A stretch of 64,000 nt of DNA from Embleya sp040605455 (GTDB lineage: Bacteria; Actinomycetota; Actinomycetes; Streptomycetales; Streptomycetaceae): positions 1-64,000 of the forward strand of contig NZ_JBEXCV010000019.1 of NCBI RefSeq assembly GCF_040605455.1, read 5' to 3'. Made by a program: the position numbers and the translations under genes. Positions 33,905-42,214 of the stretch are shown here, piece by piece. Each line of letters starts with the position of its first letter. Within the stretch, counting starts at the first letter, position 1. The notes below the pieces were generated by a model. It did not search any database, was not told the origin of the DNA, and worked only from the letters and a program-made list of their open reading frames with translations.

Positions 33905-34033
33905 TCAGGAGCCGAATGCTGCAACCGCTGCGGTCTCCTGCTCGGCGGCCGGAACGAGGGACCGCTGCCACCGCTCTTCGAGGCGCTGCGAAATCTTGCG
34001 TGTCATTTCGTTGGACACGTGGGCGTAGCTCAT
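33905..34033 (-). pseudogene. C-terminal remnant of a tyrosine recombinase/integrase
   Basis: A 42-codon frame beginning MSYAHVSNEMTRKISQRLEE and ending at TGA. The YAHVSNEM...L...W...L pattern is that of the last helix of actinomycete phage/AICE integrases, where the Tyr of Y-[AS]-H-V is the nucleophile. The R-H-R core is absent. The ATG overlaps the stop codon of the DUF6247-like gene by 4 bp. The remnant probably results from decay of an integrative element. The match is short, so the call is tentative. Confidence 0.45.
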
Positions 34034-34269
34034 CGCGCCCCCTCCTCGTCCCGGGCACGCTCGGCCAGGATCTGGCGCTCCTCTTCGCGGAGGGCTTCGA
34101 CCGCGGCGATGTCCTCGTCCCAGGCGGGGGTGGGGCGGAGGGCCCAGCGGTTGAGGATGAGCGGGAGATCGCGGGCGTGGGCGTTGCCGACTTCTTCGTC
34201 GAACTTGTCGCGCCATTCTTCGGGGAGGGCGGCGCGGATGCCGTTGATGGATGCGGGCAGCTCGACCAT
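34030..34269 (-). CDS. Small acidic protein, DUF6247-like (antitoxin-type context)
   Basis: A 79-aa protein (MVELPASINGIRAALPEEWR, then DKFDEEVGNAHARDLPLILNRWAL). The IRAALPEEWR...F..E...A......L...LNRW pattern resembles DUF6247 proteins, which usually precede RelE/ParE-like toxins. Here the next frame is an integrase-like tail instead of a toxin. The ribosome site is weak (GGCGAG). The partner may have been lost by deletion. Confidence 0.5.
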   Translation of the reverse strand: MVELPASINGIRAALPEEWRDKFDEEVGNAHARDLPLILNRWALRPTPAWDEDIAAVEALREEERQILAERARDEEGAR

Positions 34270-34555
34270 CTCGCCGCCGATGTGGGTGGTGAACGTGGCC
34301 GCCGTGATGTCTCCCGGATGGTGATGAGAGGCCAGGGTGGCACCGCGCCGGGGGTGATCGGTAGCCGGCGCACACGGGCGGAGTACGCGACCGGGTGTGC
34401 GCCGCACGCTATGGGGCGCGCAGCCGCCCCCGATCGCATCGACGATCGGGGGCGGGCCCGGCGGACGTTCGGCACGTCCGCCGACACCAGCTGCCCGTCG
34501 TTCCCGACGGCGGGTGGGCGGCCACCTCGACCGGACCGGCCGGGCGCCCTGCGGG

Positions 34556-35365
34556 TCAGCCGACCCGGATCCCGGTGACGGCTTGGAGTTCGGGGAGGTA
34601 GCCCTGGCTCTGTCCGCTGCTCGTGGGGTGGTACGACTCGTCCACGGGCAGCGTGATGCCGTGGATCCACGCGTTGGACGCACAGACGCCGTGCCCGGCG
34701 AAGCGGGTGCGAACGTCGGCGAAATCGGCGTGCGCGGCGCCGGCGCGCTGCCTGGTGATCTCGGCCAGCGTGTCGGCGGCCTGGTCGAGGATGGTGCGCT
34801 TGAACTTGCTCAGGCCCAGGAAGCACGAGCCGAGTTCGAACAGGCGCGGGTAACCGAGCACAACCAGGCGGGCGTTGGGTGCGCGGTCGCGGATCTGCGC
34901 GTAGGTGGCGTCGAGGTCGGCGGGGAGTTTGTCGGTGGCGTAGGTCTTGGCCTTGGCGACGGCGACGGAACAGTCGTTGTCGGAGGCGAGCACGCAGGTC
35001 ATGATCGTGTCGACGAAACCGGCGTCGTTGCCGCCGATGCTGATGGTCACCAGCGAGGTCGCGGAATTCAGCACGGCCAGTTGGCCGGAGCGCACGTCGG
35101 CGGTCTTGGCTCCGGAGCAGGCCACGAAGGCGAAGCCGCCCGGGTGGCTTCGGTTCCACAGGGCCGGATAGGCGTTGGCGCTGCGCTTGCAGGCGCCGCT
35201 GTCGGGGAGGTAGTTGCCGGCTCCGACGCCGGCGCTGTACGAGTCGCCCAGCGCCGCGTAGTTCGAGGCGGAGGCGGCCTGGGCGGTGGGCGCGACGAGC
35301 GCGGTGCCGGCGACGACGGTAACGGCGACGGCCGTCGCGGACAGGGTGCGGGGCAGCGAGAACAC
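34556..35365 (-). CDS. Secreted SGNH-family lipase/esterase
   Basis: A 269-aa protein with a Sec signal peptide (residues 1-30, cleavage after AQA) and the SGNH hydrolase blocks: ALGDSYSAGVG (catalytic Ser42), the Gly of block II, SIGGNDAGF and the C-terminal Asp/His in VDESYHPTSSGQ. Six Cys residues probably form three disulfides, as in the Streptomyces lipases of this family. The GTG start has GAGGAG 6 nt upstream; the frame extends 61 codons further without signal-peptide character and was not used. It should be secreted and hydrolyse lipid esters. Confidence 0.92.
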   Translation of the reverse strand: MFSLPRTLSATAVAVTVVAGTALVAPTAQAASASNYAALGDSYSAGVGAGNYLPDSGACKRSANAYPALWNRSHPGGFAFVACSGAKTADVRSGQLAVLNSATSLVTISIGGNDAGFVDTIMTCVLASDNDCSVAVAKAKTYATDKLPADLDATYAQIRDRAPNARLVVLGYPRLFELGSCFLGLSKFKRTILDQAADTLAEITRQRAGAAHADFADVRTRFAGHGVCASNAWIHGITLPVDESYHPTSSGQSQGYLPELQAVTGIRVG

Positions 35366-35584
35366 GAATGGTCTCCTCGGCGGACGTGGGGACGTCGTCG
35401 GAGGCGTCGGCGGGCATTGCGCTGCTGCACCTGAATCCGTTGACCCGTCGAACCGCCCGAGTCGGAACGCCCGTTCGACGTCCGGCTCTTCCGCAGTCGT
35501 CGCCCTTGGCACTCGATGTGAAACCTCATCGTCCCGCGCCCGAATCACCGCTGTATAGGCGGATTTCAGCCCCGCGACGGGCGA

Positions 35585-36187
35585 TCACCCGCCCGCTGTC
35601 ACGACCTTGAGCTCGGCGAGCGACTCCCGGATGACTTCCGCCAGGTCGCGCTCGCCGGATTCCTCGATCCAACAGTCGAACGCGATCTTGAAGACGGCGA
35701 TCCCCGCCTCGGCGGCCAGACTTGCCGCCGGGTCCGCGACGCCGCGTGCGCGCAACCCGTCGGCGAGTGCCGCGGACAGGTTGGCGAGCTTGATCAGCTC
35801 GCGCTCGCGCAGTTCGGCGTTGGCCACGATGACACGTTGGCGGCGGCAGGCGAATGCGTGGCGCTCGCCGAAGAGATCGGCGGCTGCGGCGAGGGCCGCG
35901 GCCACCGCCTCGATCGGGGCGACGGCCTCGGGAGCGGCGGCAAGCGTGTTCACGAACGCCTCCTGCAACGAGCCCGAGCCCCCGAACAACACTTCGCGCT
36001 TGTCGGCGTAGTGCCGGAAGAACGTTCGCTCGGTGAGCCCCGCCCGCTGGGCGATGTCCGCCACGGTGGTCTGTTCGAACCCGCGCTCGCCGTAGAGCTC
36101 CAGGGCCGCCTCTTCGAGCCGCCCCCGCGCGTTCGGCTGCCATCGGCTCGCCCGCTCCGACGCCTCGGCCCACGCTCTCGCCGCCAC
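35585..36187 (-). CDS. TetR family transcriptional regulator (5' end rearranged)
   Basis: A 200-aa TetR protein: helix-turn-helix in LEEAALELYGERGFEQTTVA and QRAGLTERTFFRHYADKREVLFGG, then a helical ligand domain. The conserved start of this subfamily (RWQPNARGRL) is reached only at residue 15. The 14 residues before it (from a GTG at 36187) are encoded antisense to sequence that reads as an SDR on the plus strand, so the original start and promoter seem to be deleted. A GCG codon stands two residues before RWQP, where a GTG start might once have been. The partner SDR gene is divergent and broken. Confidence 0.8.
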   Translation of the reverse strand: MAARAWAEASERASRWQPNARGRLEEAALELYGERGFEQTTVADIAQRAGLTERTFFRHYADKREVLFGGSGSLQEAFVNTLAAAPEAVAPIEAVAAALAAAADLFGERHAFACRRQRVIVANAELRERELIKLANLSAALADGLRARGVADPAASLAAEAGIAVFKIAFDCWIEESGERDLAEVIRESLAELKVVTAGG

Positions 36188-36861
36188 CGGAGCCGAGGTG
36201 CATCGCGGCGGCGACCGACCGCGGTGCGATCGAGGCGCTCGGCGCCGCGCTCGAAGGTTCCGATCGGCCCCTCGTGATCACCGGCGGAACCCTCGGCCTC
36301 ACCGCCGCGCCGGTGGCCTCCGAACGGGACATGCCGGACGCCGACGTGACGCCGCGAGCCGCCGGGAGCCTGGCGGCGCTCGCGTTCGCCGACCGAGGCG
36401 TGCGCTCGTCCGTACTGCGGTTGCCTCCGACGGTGCACGCCGAGGGTGACCACGGCTTCGTGCCGATGCTGATCGGCATCGCCCGGGACAAGGGCGTGTC
36501 CGCCTATGTCGGCGACGGATCCAACCGCCGGCCCGCGGTACACCGATCCGACGCGGCACGCCTGTTCCGCCTGGCGCTGGAACAGGCCCCGGCGGGCTCG
36601 ATCCTGCACGGGGTGGCCGAGGAAGGCATCCCGATCCGTACCATCGCCGAGCTGATCGGCCGGCACCTCGACGTCCCGACCACGGCCATCGCGCCCGATC
36701 AGGCCGGCGAGCACTTCGGCTGGCTGAGCGCCTTCTTCGCGACCGACGTCCCCACCTCCAGCACGCTCACCCGCGAACTGCTGAACTGGCGGCCGACCGG
36801 CCCCGGCCTCGTCGACGACCTCGACAAGGGCCACTACTTCCACGGTCCGTCGAACCCGTGA
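36142..36861 (+). pseudogene. NAD-dependent epimerase/SDR gene with 5' and internal deletions
   Basis: From about 36142 the plus strand reads LARSDASAHALAATGAEVHRGG in one frame (a typical SDR segment after the first Rossmann unit). From about 36208 a different frame continues DRGAIEALGAALEGSDRPLV and runs to TGA at 36861 with a normal C-terminal SDR half (MPDADVTPRAAG, LRLPPTVHAEGDHGFVP, ELLNWRPTGPGL). The GxxGxxG motif and the stretch holding the active-site region are missing. A 195-codon product from GTG 36274 could still be made but would lack the NAD-binding start. It is divergent from the TetR gene. Confidence 0.7.
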
Positions 36862-36883
36862 GGTGACCCGGCCGCGGGGCTGC

Positions 36884-37852
36884 TCAGCGGCGCGTCAGGT
36901 CCGGGCGCAGGCGTTGCCAGGTGGGGTTGCGCAGTCGCCCGATCGTGGTCCAGCCGGACACGGTGACCTCGGCGACCAGGCGGGGGTCGACCCACTGGGC
37001 GCCGGGGACGTCCACGAAGTCGGCGAAGGGCGTGTCGGAGCGGGAGAGCGCGCCCAGGTATTCGCCGAGCTCGCCGCGTTCGGCGTCGCTCAGGCCGTGC
37101 TCCACGATGCCGGCGAAGCGCAGTCCATCCGGTGCGTCGACACCCACGAGCAGGCTCCCCGGGAGGCCGCGCAACTCGCCTCGGCCCTCGACCCAGCCGC
37201 CGATGACCACGTCGTGTGTCTCGATGTGCCTGGCCTTGACCCAGTCCGGTGAGCGCCGTCCGGGCTGGTAGTCCGAGGACAGGCGCTTGGCGACGATGCC
37301 CTCGTACCCGTTCCGCAGGCTCGTCGCCCACGCGAGTTGCACGTCGCCCTCCGCCCACTCGGGCGTCGACCATCGGGAACCGTCGAGGTCGAGGCCGGCC
37401 AGCAACATCCGGCGCTCGCGGTAAGGGGTCGACAGCAGCGACCGGCCGTCCAGGTACATCACGTCGAAGAGCATCAGGTGCACCGGCGCGTCCATGGTCA
37501 GCCGCGCCACCTTGCGCGGATTGACCACGCCCATCCGCTGCCGCAGCAGTTCGACGTCGGGCCGTCCCCGGTCGTCGAGAACCACGATCTCGCCGTCGAG
37601 CACCGCCTGTCGCTGCCCGTGCTGCACGCCGAGCCCGGCCAGCTCGGGGTAGGTGCGGGTAACGTCGGCACCGTCGCCGGACATCAGCCGTACAGTCCCG
37701 TCGCCCGCACAGTACGCCACCGTACGGGCACCGTCCCACTGGATCTCGAACCCCCAGTCGAGGTCGTATCCCTCGCCCGGCAACGGCGCCGCGGTGGCCA
37801 GCATCGGCTCGATCTCGGGCAACACGGCATGAACTTGATCCTGACCGGCCAT
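36884..37852 (-). CDS. ATP-dependent DNA ligase homologue lacking the catalytic lysine
   Basis: A 322-aa LigC/LigD-ligase-like protein: PMLATAAPLPG, motif I region WGFEIQWDGART, motif III VLDGEIVVLD, motif IV GYEGIVAKRLSS, motif V PDWVKARH, then an OB-fold domain to the end. In motif I the nucleophilic Lys (K-x-DG) is Gln38 (codon at 37739-37741), so the normal enzyme-AMP intermediate cannot form. All other motifs look intact. The start used is the ATG before GQDQVHAVLPEIEPMLAT; a GTG 20 codons earlier is possible. It ends 22 bp from the broken SDR gene. Confidence 0.85.
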   Translation of the reverse strand: MAGQDQVHAVLPEIEPMLATAAPLPGEGYDLDWGFEIQWDGARTVAYCAGDGTVRLMSGDGADVTRTYPELAGLGVQHGQRQAVLDGEIVVLDDRGRPDVELLRQRMGVVNPRKVARLTMDAPVHLMLFDVMYLDGRSLLSTPYRERRMLLAGLDLDGSRWSTPEWAEGDVQLAWATSLRNGYEGIVAKRLSSDYQPGRRSPDWVKARHIETHDVVIGGWVEGRGELRGLPGSLLVGVDAPDGLRFAGIVEHGLSDAERGELGEYLGALSRSDTPFADFVDVPGAQWVDPRLVAEVTVSGWTTIGRLRNPTWQRLRPDLTRR

Positions 37853-38023
37853 GCCTCGATCATCGGCGGGGCATACCGGGGCCGCCGGCGGAGCCCGGAT
37901 CGTGATTCGCACATTCGTTCGATCCGATGCCCGCCGGCCCGCTCACCTCGGACCGACGCCCCGCCGGCGACCGGGAGCCATTCGAGCGAGCGCCGGTGCG
38001 CCTCGTGTCCGCGACTCGGCCGC

Positions 38024-38794
38024 TCAGCCGGTCGGAGGCCGGCCCGTCACCGCCGAGATCACCTCGGCGATGCGTGCCGTGACCGCCGCCTGGTGGTCGG
38101 TCAGATAGAAGTGGCCACCGGAGAAGGTGTGCAGGGCGAACGTGCCGTTCGTGTGCTCGCGCCAGGACATCGCCTCGTCCAGGGTGACCTTCGGGTCGGT
38201 GTCGCCGATCAGAACGGTGATCGGGCACTCCAGCGGCTCGGCGGGCGCGCAGGTATAGGTCTCGATCGCGCGGTAGTCGGCGCGCAGCGCGGGCAGCACC
38301 ATCTGCAACACCTCGTCGTTTGCCAGCAGGCTCGCGTCCGTACCGCTCATCGAGCGCAGCTCGGCGGCCAGCCCCGCGTCGTCCAGCAGGTGCAGCCGCT
38401 CGTCGCGCCGCCGGGCCGGGGCCCGCCGGCCGGAGGCGATCAGCGCGGCGGGCCGCACGCGCAGCCGGCGGGCCACCTCGAAACCGAGGACCGCGCCCAT
38501 GCTGTGGCCGAACAGGACCAACGGGCGCTCCTCGTCCAGCCACGGGTCCAGCGCGACGGTGATGTGGTCCGCGAGCGTGCCGATGTCGTCGATCGGCGGT
38601 TCGGCGCGCCGATCCTGGCGGCCGGGATACTGCACACCCAGCACCTCGGCCCGATCCTTGAGCGCCGCCGACAGCGGGAACCAGAAACTTGCCGAGCCAC
38701 CCGCGTGCGGCAGGGCGACCAGGCGCGAGCGTGGATCGGAAACCGGGTGGAACCGGCGGATCCAGGCGTCCGATATGGCGGAGGCGGTTGTCAT
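38024..38794 (-). CDS. Type II thioesterase (NRPS/PKS editing)
   Basis: A 256-aa alpha/beta hydrolase of the GrsT/TEII family: LVALPHAGGSASFWFPLSAAL, VQYPGRQDRRAEPP, nucleophile elbow GHSMGA (Ser98), the Asp in IGDTDPKV and the His in SGGHFYL. Such enzymes remove wrong acyl groups from carrier proteins. It has AAGGG nine bases before the ATG. It lies downstream of the SARP gene on the same strand, separated by a GTG/GTC-rich tandem repeat. It may serve the NRPS at the left edge or a cluster now decayed at 41.7 kb. Confidence 0.9.
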   Translation of the reverse strand: MTTASAISDAWIRRFHPVSDPRSRLVALPHAGGSASFWFPLSAALKDRAEVLGVQYPGRQDRRAEPPIDDIGTLADHITVALDPWLDEERPLVLFGHSMGAVLGFEVARRLRVRPAALIASGRRAPARRRDERLHLLDDAGLAAELRSMSGTDASLLANDEVLQMVLPALRADYRAIETYTCAPAEPLECPITVLIGDTDPKVTLDEAMSWREHTNGTFALHTFSGGHFYLTDHQAAVTARIAEVISAVTGRPPTG

Positions 38795-38818
38795 GGACGA
38801 GCCCTTCTTGATCGTCGC

Positions 38819-38890
38819 TGCCGTGGTCGTGGCCGCTGTGGTCGTGGCTGCCGTGGTCGTGGCCGGTGTCGTCGTCGCCGTGGTCGTCGC
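38819..38890. repeat. Degenerate GTGGTCGTGGC tandem repeat
   Basis: Five to six imperfect units of 11-15 bp (core GTGGTCGTGGC) lie between the SARP stop and the thioesterase start. In one minus-strand frame they read as His/Asp/Gly repeats (GHDHGSHDHSGHDHGSDD) but no start codon serves that frame. Confidence 0.7.
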
Positions 38891-38908
38891 CCGGCGAAGC
38901 GATCGTGA

Positions 38909-39691
38909 TCAGCCGGCCATCGAGTCCGTGCGCGCGCCCAGTGGCTCCACGCCGGTGAGCACGGCGTGCTGGACCTCGCGCAGTGCCCGGGACGGTTCCA
39001 GGCCGAGCAGTTCGCGAAGCGCGCCGCGGGTGTCCTGGTACACCGCGAGCGCCTCGCCGCGGCGGCCGCAGTGGTACAGCGCGACCATCAAATGCCGGGC
39101 GAAGTTCTCGTGCAGTGGATACTCCGCGGTCAGCGCGTACAGCCGGGCGACGCTCTCCCGATAGCGGCCCAGGGCGAGGTCTGCCTCGACCACCAGTTCG
39201 AGACACTCCAGCCGGGACGCCTCCAGGCGTGCGGCGTGCGCCCGCACGATCGGGCCGTGTGCGACGCCCGCGTAGGCCGGCCCGCGCCACAGGTCCAGCG
39301 CGCTCGTGAAGATCTCCGCCGCCTCGTGCTGCCGCCCGGCCCGCAGACCCGCTCGGCCCCGGTCGACCAGGCCGTGGAAGGCGTCCGCGTCCAACCGGTC
39401 CGGTCCCGTGTGCAGGATGTAGCCGCCGGCACACGTGGCCAACGGGCCGCTGCGCGCGGGGCCCGAGGCGCCCAGCATCGCCCGCAGCCGGGACACGTAC
39501 ACGTGCACCGTGGACTTGGCTCGCTGCGGTCGGGCGCCCGGCCAGATCTCGGCGACGATCCGGTCGACTGTCAACAACTGGCCCCGGCGCGCGAGCAGGG
39601 CGGCCAGGAGGGTCTCCGGCTTGGGCGCCGCGATCGTACGCGGCTCGGCACCGTCGACGATCCGCACGGGGCCGAGAATCTCGTACCGCAA
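38909..39691 (-). CDS. SARP family transcriptional regulator
   Basis: A 260-aa protein from the chosen TTG. It has an N-terminal OmpR-like winged helix (RYEILGPVRIVDGAE, PETLLAALLARRGQLLTVDRIVAEIWPG, STVHVYVSRLRAMLG) and a bacterial transcriptional activator domain (residues about 105-250: FHGLVDRGRAGLR, ENFARHLMVALYHCGRRGEALAVYQDTR). SARPs activate antibiotic gene clusters by binding direct repeats. TTG was chosen because it sits exactly at the conserved start (xRYEILGPV) with GGGAAGAG upstream; an ATG 25 codons earlier (base 39766) lacks a ribosome site. The targets are unknown. Confidence 0.87.
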   Translation of the reverse strand: MRYEILGPVRIVDGAEPRTIAAPKPETLLAALLARRGQLLTVDRIVAEIWPGARPQRAKSTVHVYVSRLRAMLGASGPARSGPLATCAGGYILHTGPDRLDADAFHGLVDRGRAGLRAGRQHEAAEIFTSALDLWRGPAYAGVAHGPIVRAHAARLEASRLECLELVVEADLALGRYRESVARLYALTAEYPLHENFARHLMVALYHCGRRGEALAVYQDTRGALRELLGLEPSRALREVQHAVLTGVEPLGARTDSMAG

Positions 39692-39887
39692 CGGCTCTTC
39701 CCTCTCTCTGGCGGTCGGGGTCACGCTCACCGGCAGTCCGGCCTTGCTCACTGACGACGGTGACATACGGCGGGCGTGTCGCGTACCCCTGACCTACCCC
39801 TACGCGACCTTGCGCGGGAATTGCGCGGTAACTGCACTCGGCCGTGTCCGCCTTCCCAGCACCCCTCGACCCGCTTATGGTCGATCG

Positions 39888-40796
39888 ATGAGCACTGCCC
39901 GTTCGCCCGAGCGCGCGTTGTACGCCGTCAGCGACCTGCACGCCGCGATCCCGTCCAACCGCACACTCGTCGACGGCATCCGACCCCGCACCGAGGACGA
40001 CTGGATCGTCGTCGCGGGCGACGTGGCCGAGCACGTCGAGGACACCCGAGCGACCCTTCGATTGCTCGCCGACCGCTTCGCGCGGGTGGTGTGGGTTCCC
40101 GGCAATCACGAGTTGTGGTCGGCGCCGGACGACCCGGTGCAACTGCGCGGCGAACAGCGATACCGGCATCTGGTGGCGATGTGCCGGGAGTTGGGCGTGC
40201 TCACCCCCGAGGATCCGTTCGCGGTCTGGGACGGACCGGGCGGCCCGGTCACCGTGGCACCGCTGTTCGTGCTCTACGACTACACCTGGCGCCCACCGGG
40301 CGCGGCCACGCAGCAGGAGGCGCTGGACGCCGCATACGAGGCCGGCGTGGTGTGCAGCGACGAGTTCATGTTGCACCCCGACCCCTATCCGAGCCGCGGT
40401 GAGTGGTGCCGGGCCCGGGTGGCGTACAGCGAGGGCCGGCTCGCGGCGGCGGCCGATCCGGCCGCGCCGCTGCTGATGGTCAATCACTTCCCGCTGGTCC
40501 GGCAGCCCACGGACGTGATGTGGTACCCGGAGTTCGTGCAGTGGTGCGGCACCGACCTCACCGCGGACTGGCATCGCCGCTTCCCGACCGCCGCCGTGGT
40601 GTACGGCCATCTGCACATCCCGCGCACCACGTGGTACGACGGGGTGCGCTTCGAGGAGGTCTCGCTCGGTTATCCGCGCGAGCGCAAGAACGGGCTGCGG
40701 CGGCCGATCCCGCGCCGGATCGTGCCCGCCGAAACCGCCGACGCCGCCGGGGCCGGCGGGACCACCCGCCCGGGCCGGCCGGCGGGCGCCCGATGA
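39888..40796 (+). CDS. Calcineurin-like metallophosphoesterase
   Basis: A 302-aa protein with the phosphoesterase blocks VSDLH, GDVAEHVE, GNHELW, VNHFPLV and GHLHIPRTT, which bind two metal ions. No signal peptide. It is coupled by a 4-bp ATGA overlap to the PPTase gene, a pairing known in streptomycetes. A role in recycling phosphopantetheine-type phosphoesters is possible but not shown. The chosen ATG begins MSTARSPERALYAVSDLH; no good ribosome site is seen. Confidence 0.88.
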   Translation: MSTARSPERALYAVSDLHAAIPSNRTLVDGIRPRTEDDWIVVAGDVAEHVEDTRATLRLLADRFARVVWVPGNHELWSAPDDPVQLRGEQRYRHLVAMCRELGVLTPEDPFAVWDGPGGPVTVAPLFVLYDYTWRPPGAATQQEALDAAYEAGVVCSDEFMLHPDPYPSRGEWCRARVAYSEGRLAAAADPAAPLLMVNHFPLVRQPTDVMWYPEFVQWCGTDLTADWHRRFPTAAVVYGHLHIPRTTWYDGVRFEEVSLGYPRERKNGLRRPIPRRIVPAETADAAGAGGTTRPGRPAGAR

Positions 40797-41473
40797 CCAC
40801 CTCGCAAGCCGACGCCGGAGGTTCGATGATCGCCCGTGTACTGCCGCCCGAGGTCTTCGCCGAGGAATCCTTCGACGACCCCGACGGGCCGCCGCTGTTC
40901 CCGGCCGAGGAGGCGCTGCTGACCAAGGCGGTGGACAAGCGCCGCCGCGAGTTCACCACCGTACGCAGGTGCGCGCGACGCGCGTTGGCCCGGATGGGGG
41001 TGCCGGCAGCGCCGCTGCTGCCGGGACTGCGTGGTGCGCCCGGCTGGCCGGCCGGCGTGGTCGGCAGCATGACGCACTGTGCGGGATATCGCGCTGCGGC
41101 CGTCGCGGACCGGGACGTGCTGCTGACCCTGGGCATCGACGCCGAACCCGCATTGCCGCTGCCCGAAGGGGTGTTGACGACCGTCTCGTCGGAGACCGAA
41201 CGCAAACACCTGGCCGACCTGGCCGCGGGCCGACCCGAGATCGCCTGGGACCGGCTGCTGTTCAGCGCCAAGGAGTCGGTCTACAAGGCGTGGTTCCCGC
41301 TCACCGAGCGCTGGTTGGACTTCGCCGAGGCGGAGATCGAGTTCGACCCCGCGGCCAGCACGTTCGCCGCCCGGTTGTTGATCGAGGATCGCCCGCTGGA
41401 CGGGTTCGCCGGGCGCTGGCAGGTCGACGCGGGCATCGCGCTGACCACGATCGCGGTGGCCCGCCGGGGCTGA
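40793..41473 (+). CDS. 4'-phosphopantetheinyl transferase (EntD/Sfp superfamily)
   Basis: A 226-aa PPTase: the RRCARRALARMG basic helix, GSMTHCAGYRAAAVA, GIDAEPALPLP with the Mg-binding Asp, and LFSAKESVYKAWFPLT (the W/F-xxKExxxKAW signature). It transfers phosphopantetheine from CoA to carrier domains of NRPS, PKS or siderophore enzymes. The start overlaps the phosphoesterase stop codon. It is a natural activator for the NRPS at 1-4.5 kb, though such enzymes usually serve the whole cell. Confidence 0.93.
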   Translation: MTTSQADAGGSMIARVLPPEVFAEESFDDPDGPPLFPAEEALLTKAVDKRRREFTTVRRCARRALARMGVPAAPLLPGLRGAPGWPAGVVGSMTHCAGYRAAAVADRDVLLTLGIDAEPALPLPEGVLTTVSSETERKHLADLAAGRPEIAWDRLLFSAKESVYKAWFPLTERWLDFAEAEIEFDPAASTFAARLLIEDRPLDGFAGRWQVDAGIALTTIAVARRG

Positions 41474-41539
41474 GCCGGTCGGGTGGGGCCCGAGGCGGTG
41501 CCTGCGGGTCCCACCCCGGATACGTCGGTCGGGCCTGCC

Positions 41540-41608
41540 CGAATGCGCGAACAATGCGAGCGTGCGGTGGATCTCGGCGAGATCCGCCGGGGACAGTACC
41601 TTCGTCAT
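41540..41608 (-). pseudogene. N-terminal stub of an NTF2/SnoaL-like protein
   Basis: From ATG 41608, preceded by GAGG, the frame reads MTKVLSPADLAEIHRTLALF, the usual opening of SnoaL-like/ring-hydroxylase beta-subunit folds. After about 23 codons the sequence loses all resemblance and runs into the 3' end of the convergent PPTase gene. Probably truncated by deletion. Confidence 0.45.
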
Positions 41609-41660
41609 GAATTTCCCAGCCTCGTAGTGGTGTTGCGTGACACTTCGGTGGTGGAGCGGG

Positions 41661-42060
41661 TCATCCGGACAGTCCGGCCGCCCGGTCCGCGATCGTCGCC
41701 GCCGTCAGGTCGGCGTGGTCCTCCAGCACGGTGAAGTGGTCACCGGTGATGCCGATCGGGTCGTGCGGCAGCGGCCGGTACGCCCGCCGGTCCCAGCGAC
41801 CCGCCGGGCCGATCACGGTGCCCTCGGCCAGGGCCGACAGCGACACCACGCCCGAGACCGATTCGCGCTGTCCTGTCGGCAGGACCCGCAGCGCCGCCCG
41901 CTCACCCTGGTCGCGCGCCACCGACACCCGCTCGACCCGGGCACCGGCGGCGGTCAACAGGGCGGTCAGGAAATCCGCCCACGCGGTCCGCGCGATCGCC
42001 TCGGCGCCGCGCGGACCGGGCCTGCGCGCCGGCGGCGTCTCGGGGGTGCGGGGGGCCGGG
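41661..42060 (-). pseudogene. Modular PKS relic: KR fragment joined to a thioesterase tail
   Basis: One minus-strand frame ending at TGA 41661 reads AWADFLTALLTAAGARVERV, then ...GVVSLSALAEG, which resembles the structural half of a PKS ketoreductase (V.GVVSLLAL..E). Directly after it comes a segment ending GITGDHFTVLEDHADLTAAT, which resembles the C-terminal end of a PKS/NRPS thioesterase (GDHFTMLEDHA). Everything between is absent, and there is no start codon with a ribosome site. It is best read as the scar of a large deletion in a PKS gene. It lies close to the PPTase. Confidence 0.5.
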
Positions 42061-42069
42061 GCATTCGTC

Positions 42070-42120
42070 CGCGTCGACTCCGCGTGGACTCCGCGTCGAT
42101 CTCCGCGTCGATCTCCGTCC
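42070..42120. repeat. Short tandem repeat, 11-12 bp units
   Basis: Four adjoining units of the type CGCGTCGATCTC, with lengths 11, 11, 12 and 12, lie in the spacer between the PKS relic and the Arg-rich protein gene. Confidence 0.7.
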
Positions 42121-42214
42121 GGAAGATTGTTCGCGCGAAGCGTGAGGATTCACCGGCCACGGTGTCCCAAGGAGGCAGGATCCGGCGGGGAGCCGGGCCA
42201 CCTCGGGGGGACGC

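Noticed and set aside
38819..38890. CRISPR-like repetition
   Set aside because: Units are short, imperfect and without unique spacers; it is a simple tandem repeat.
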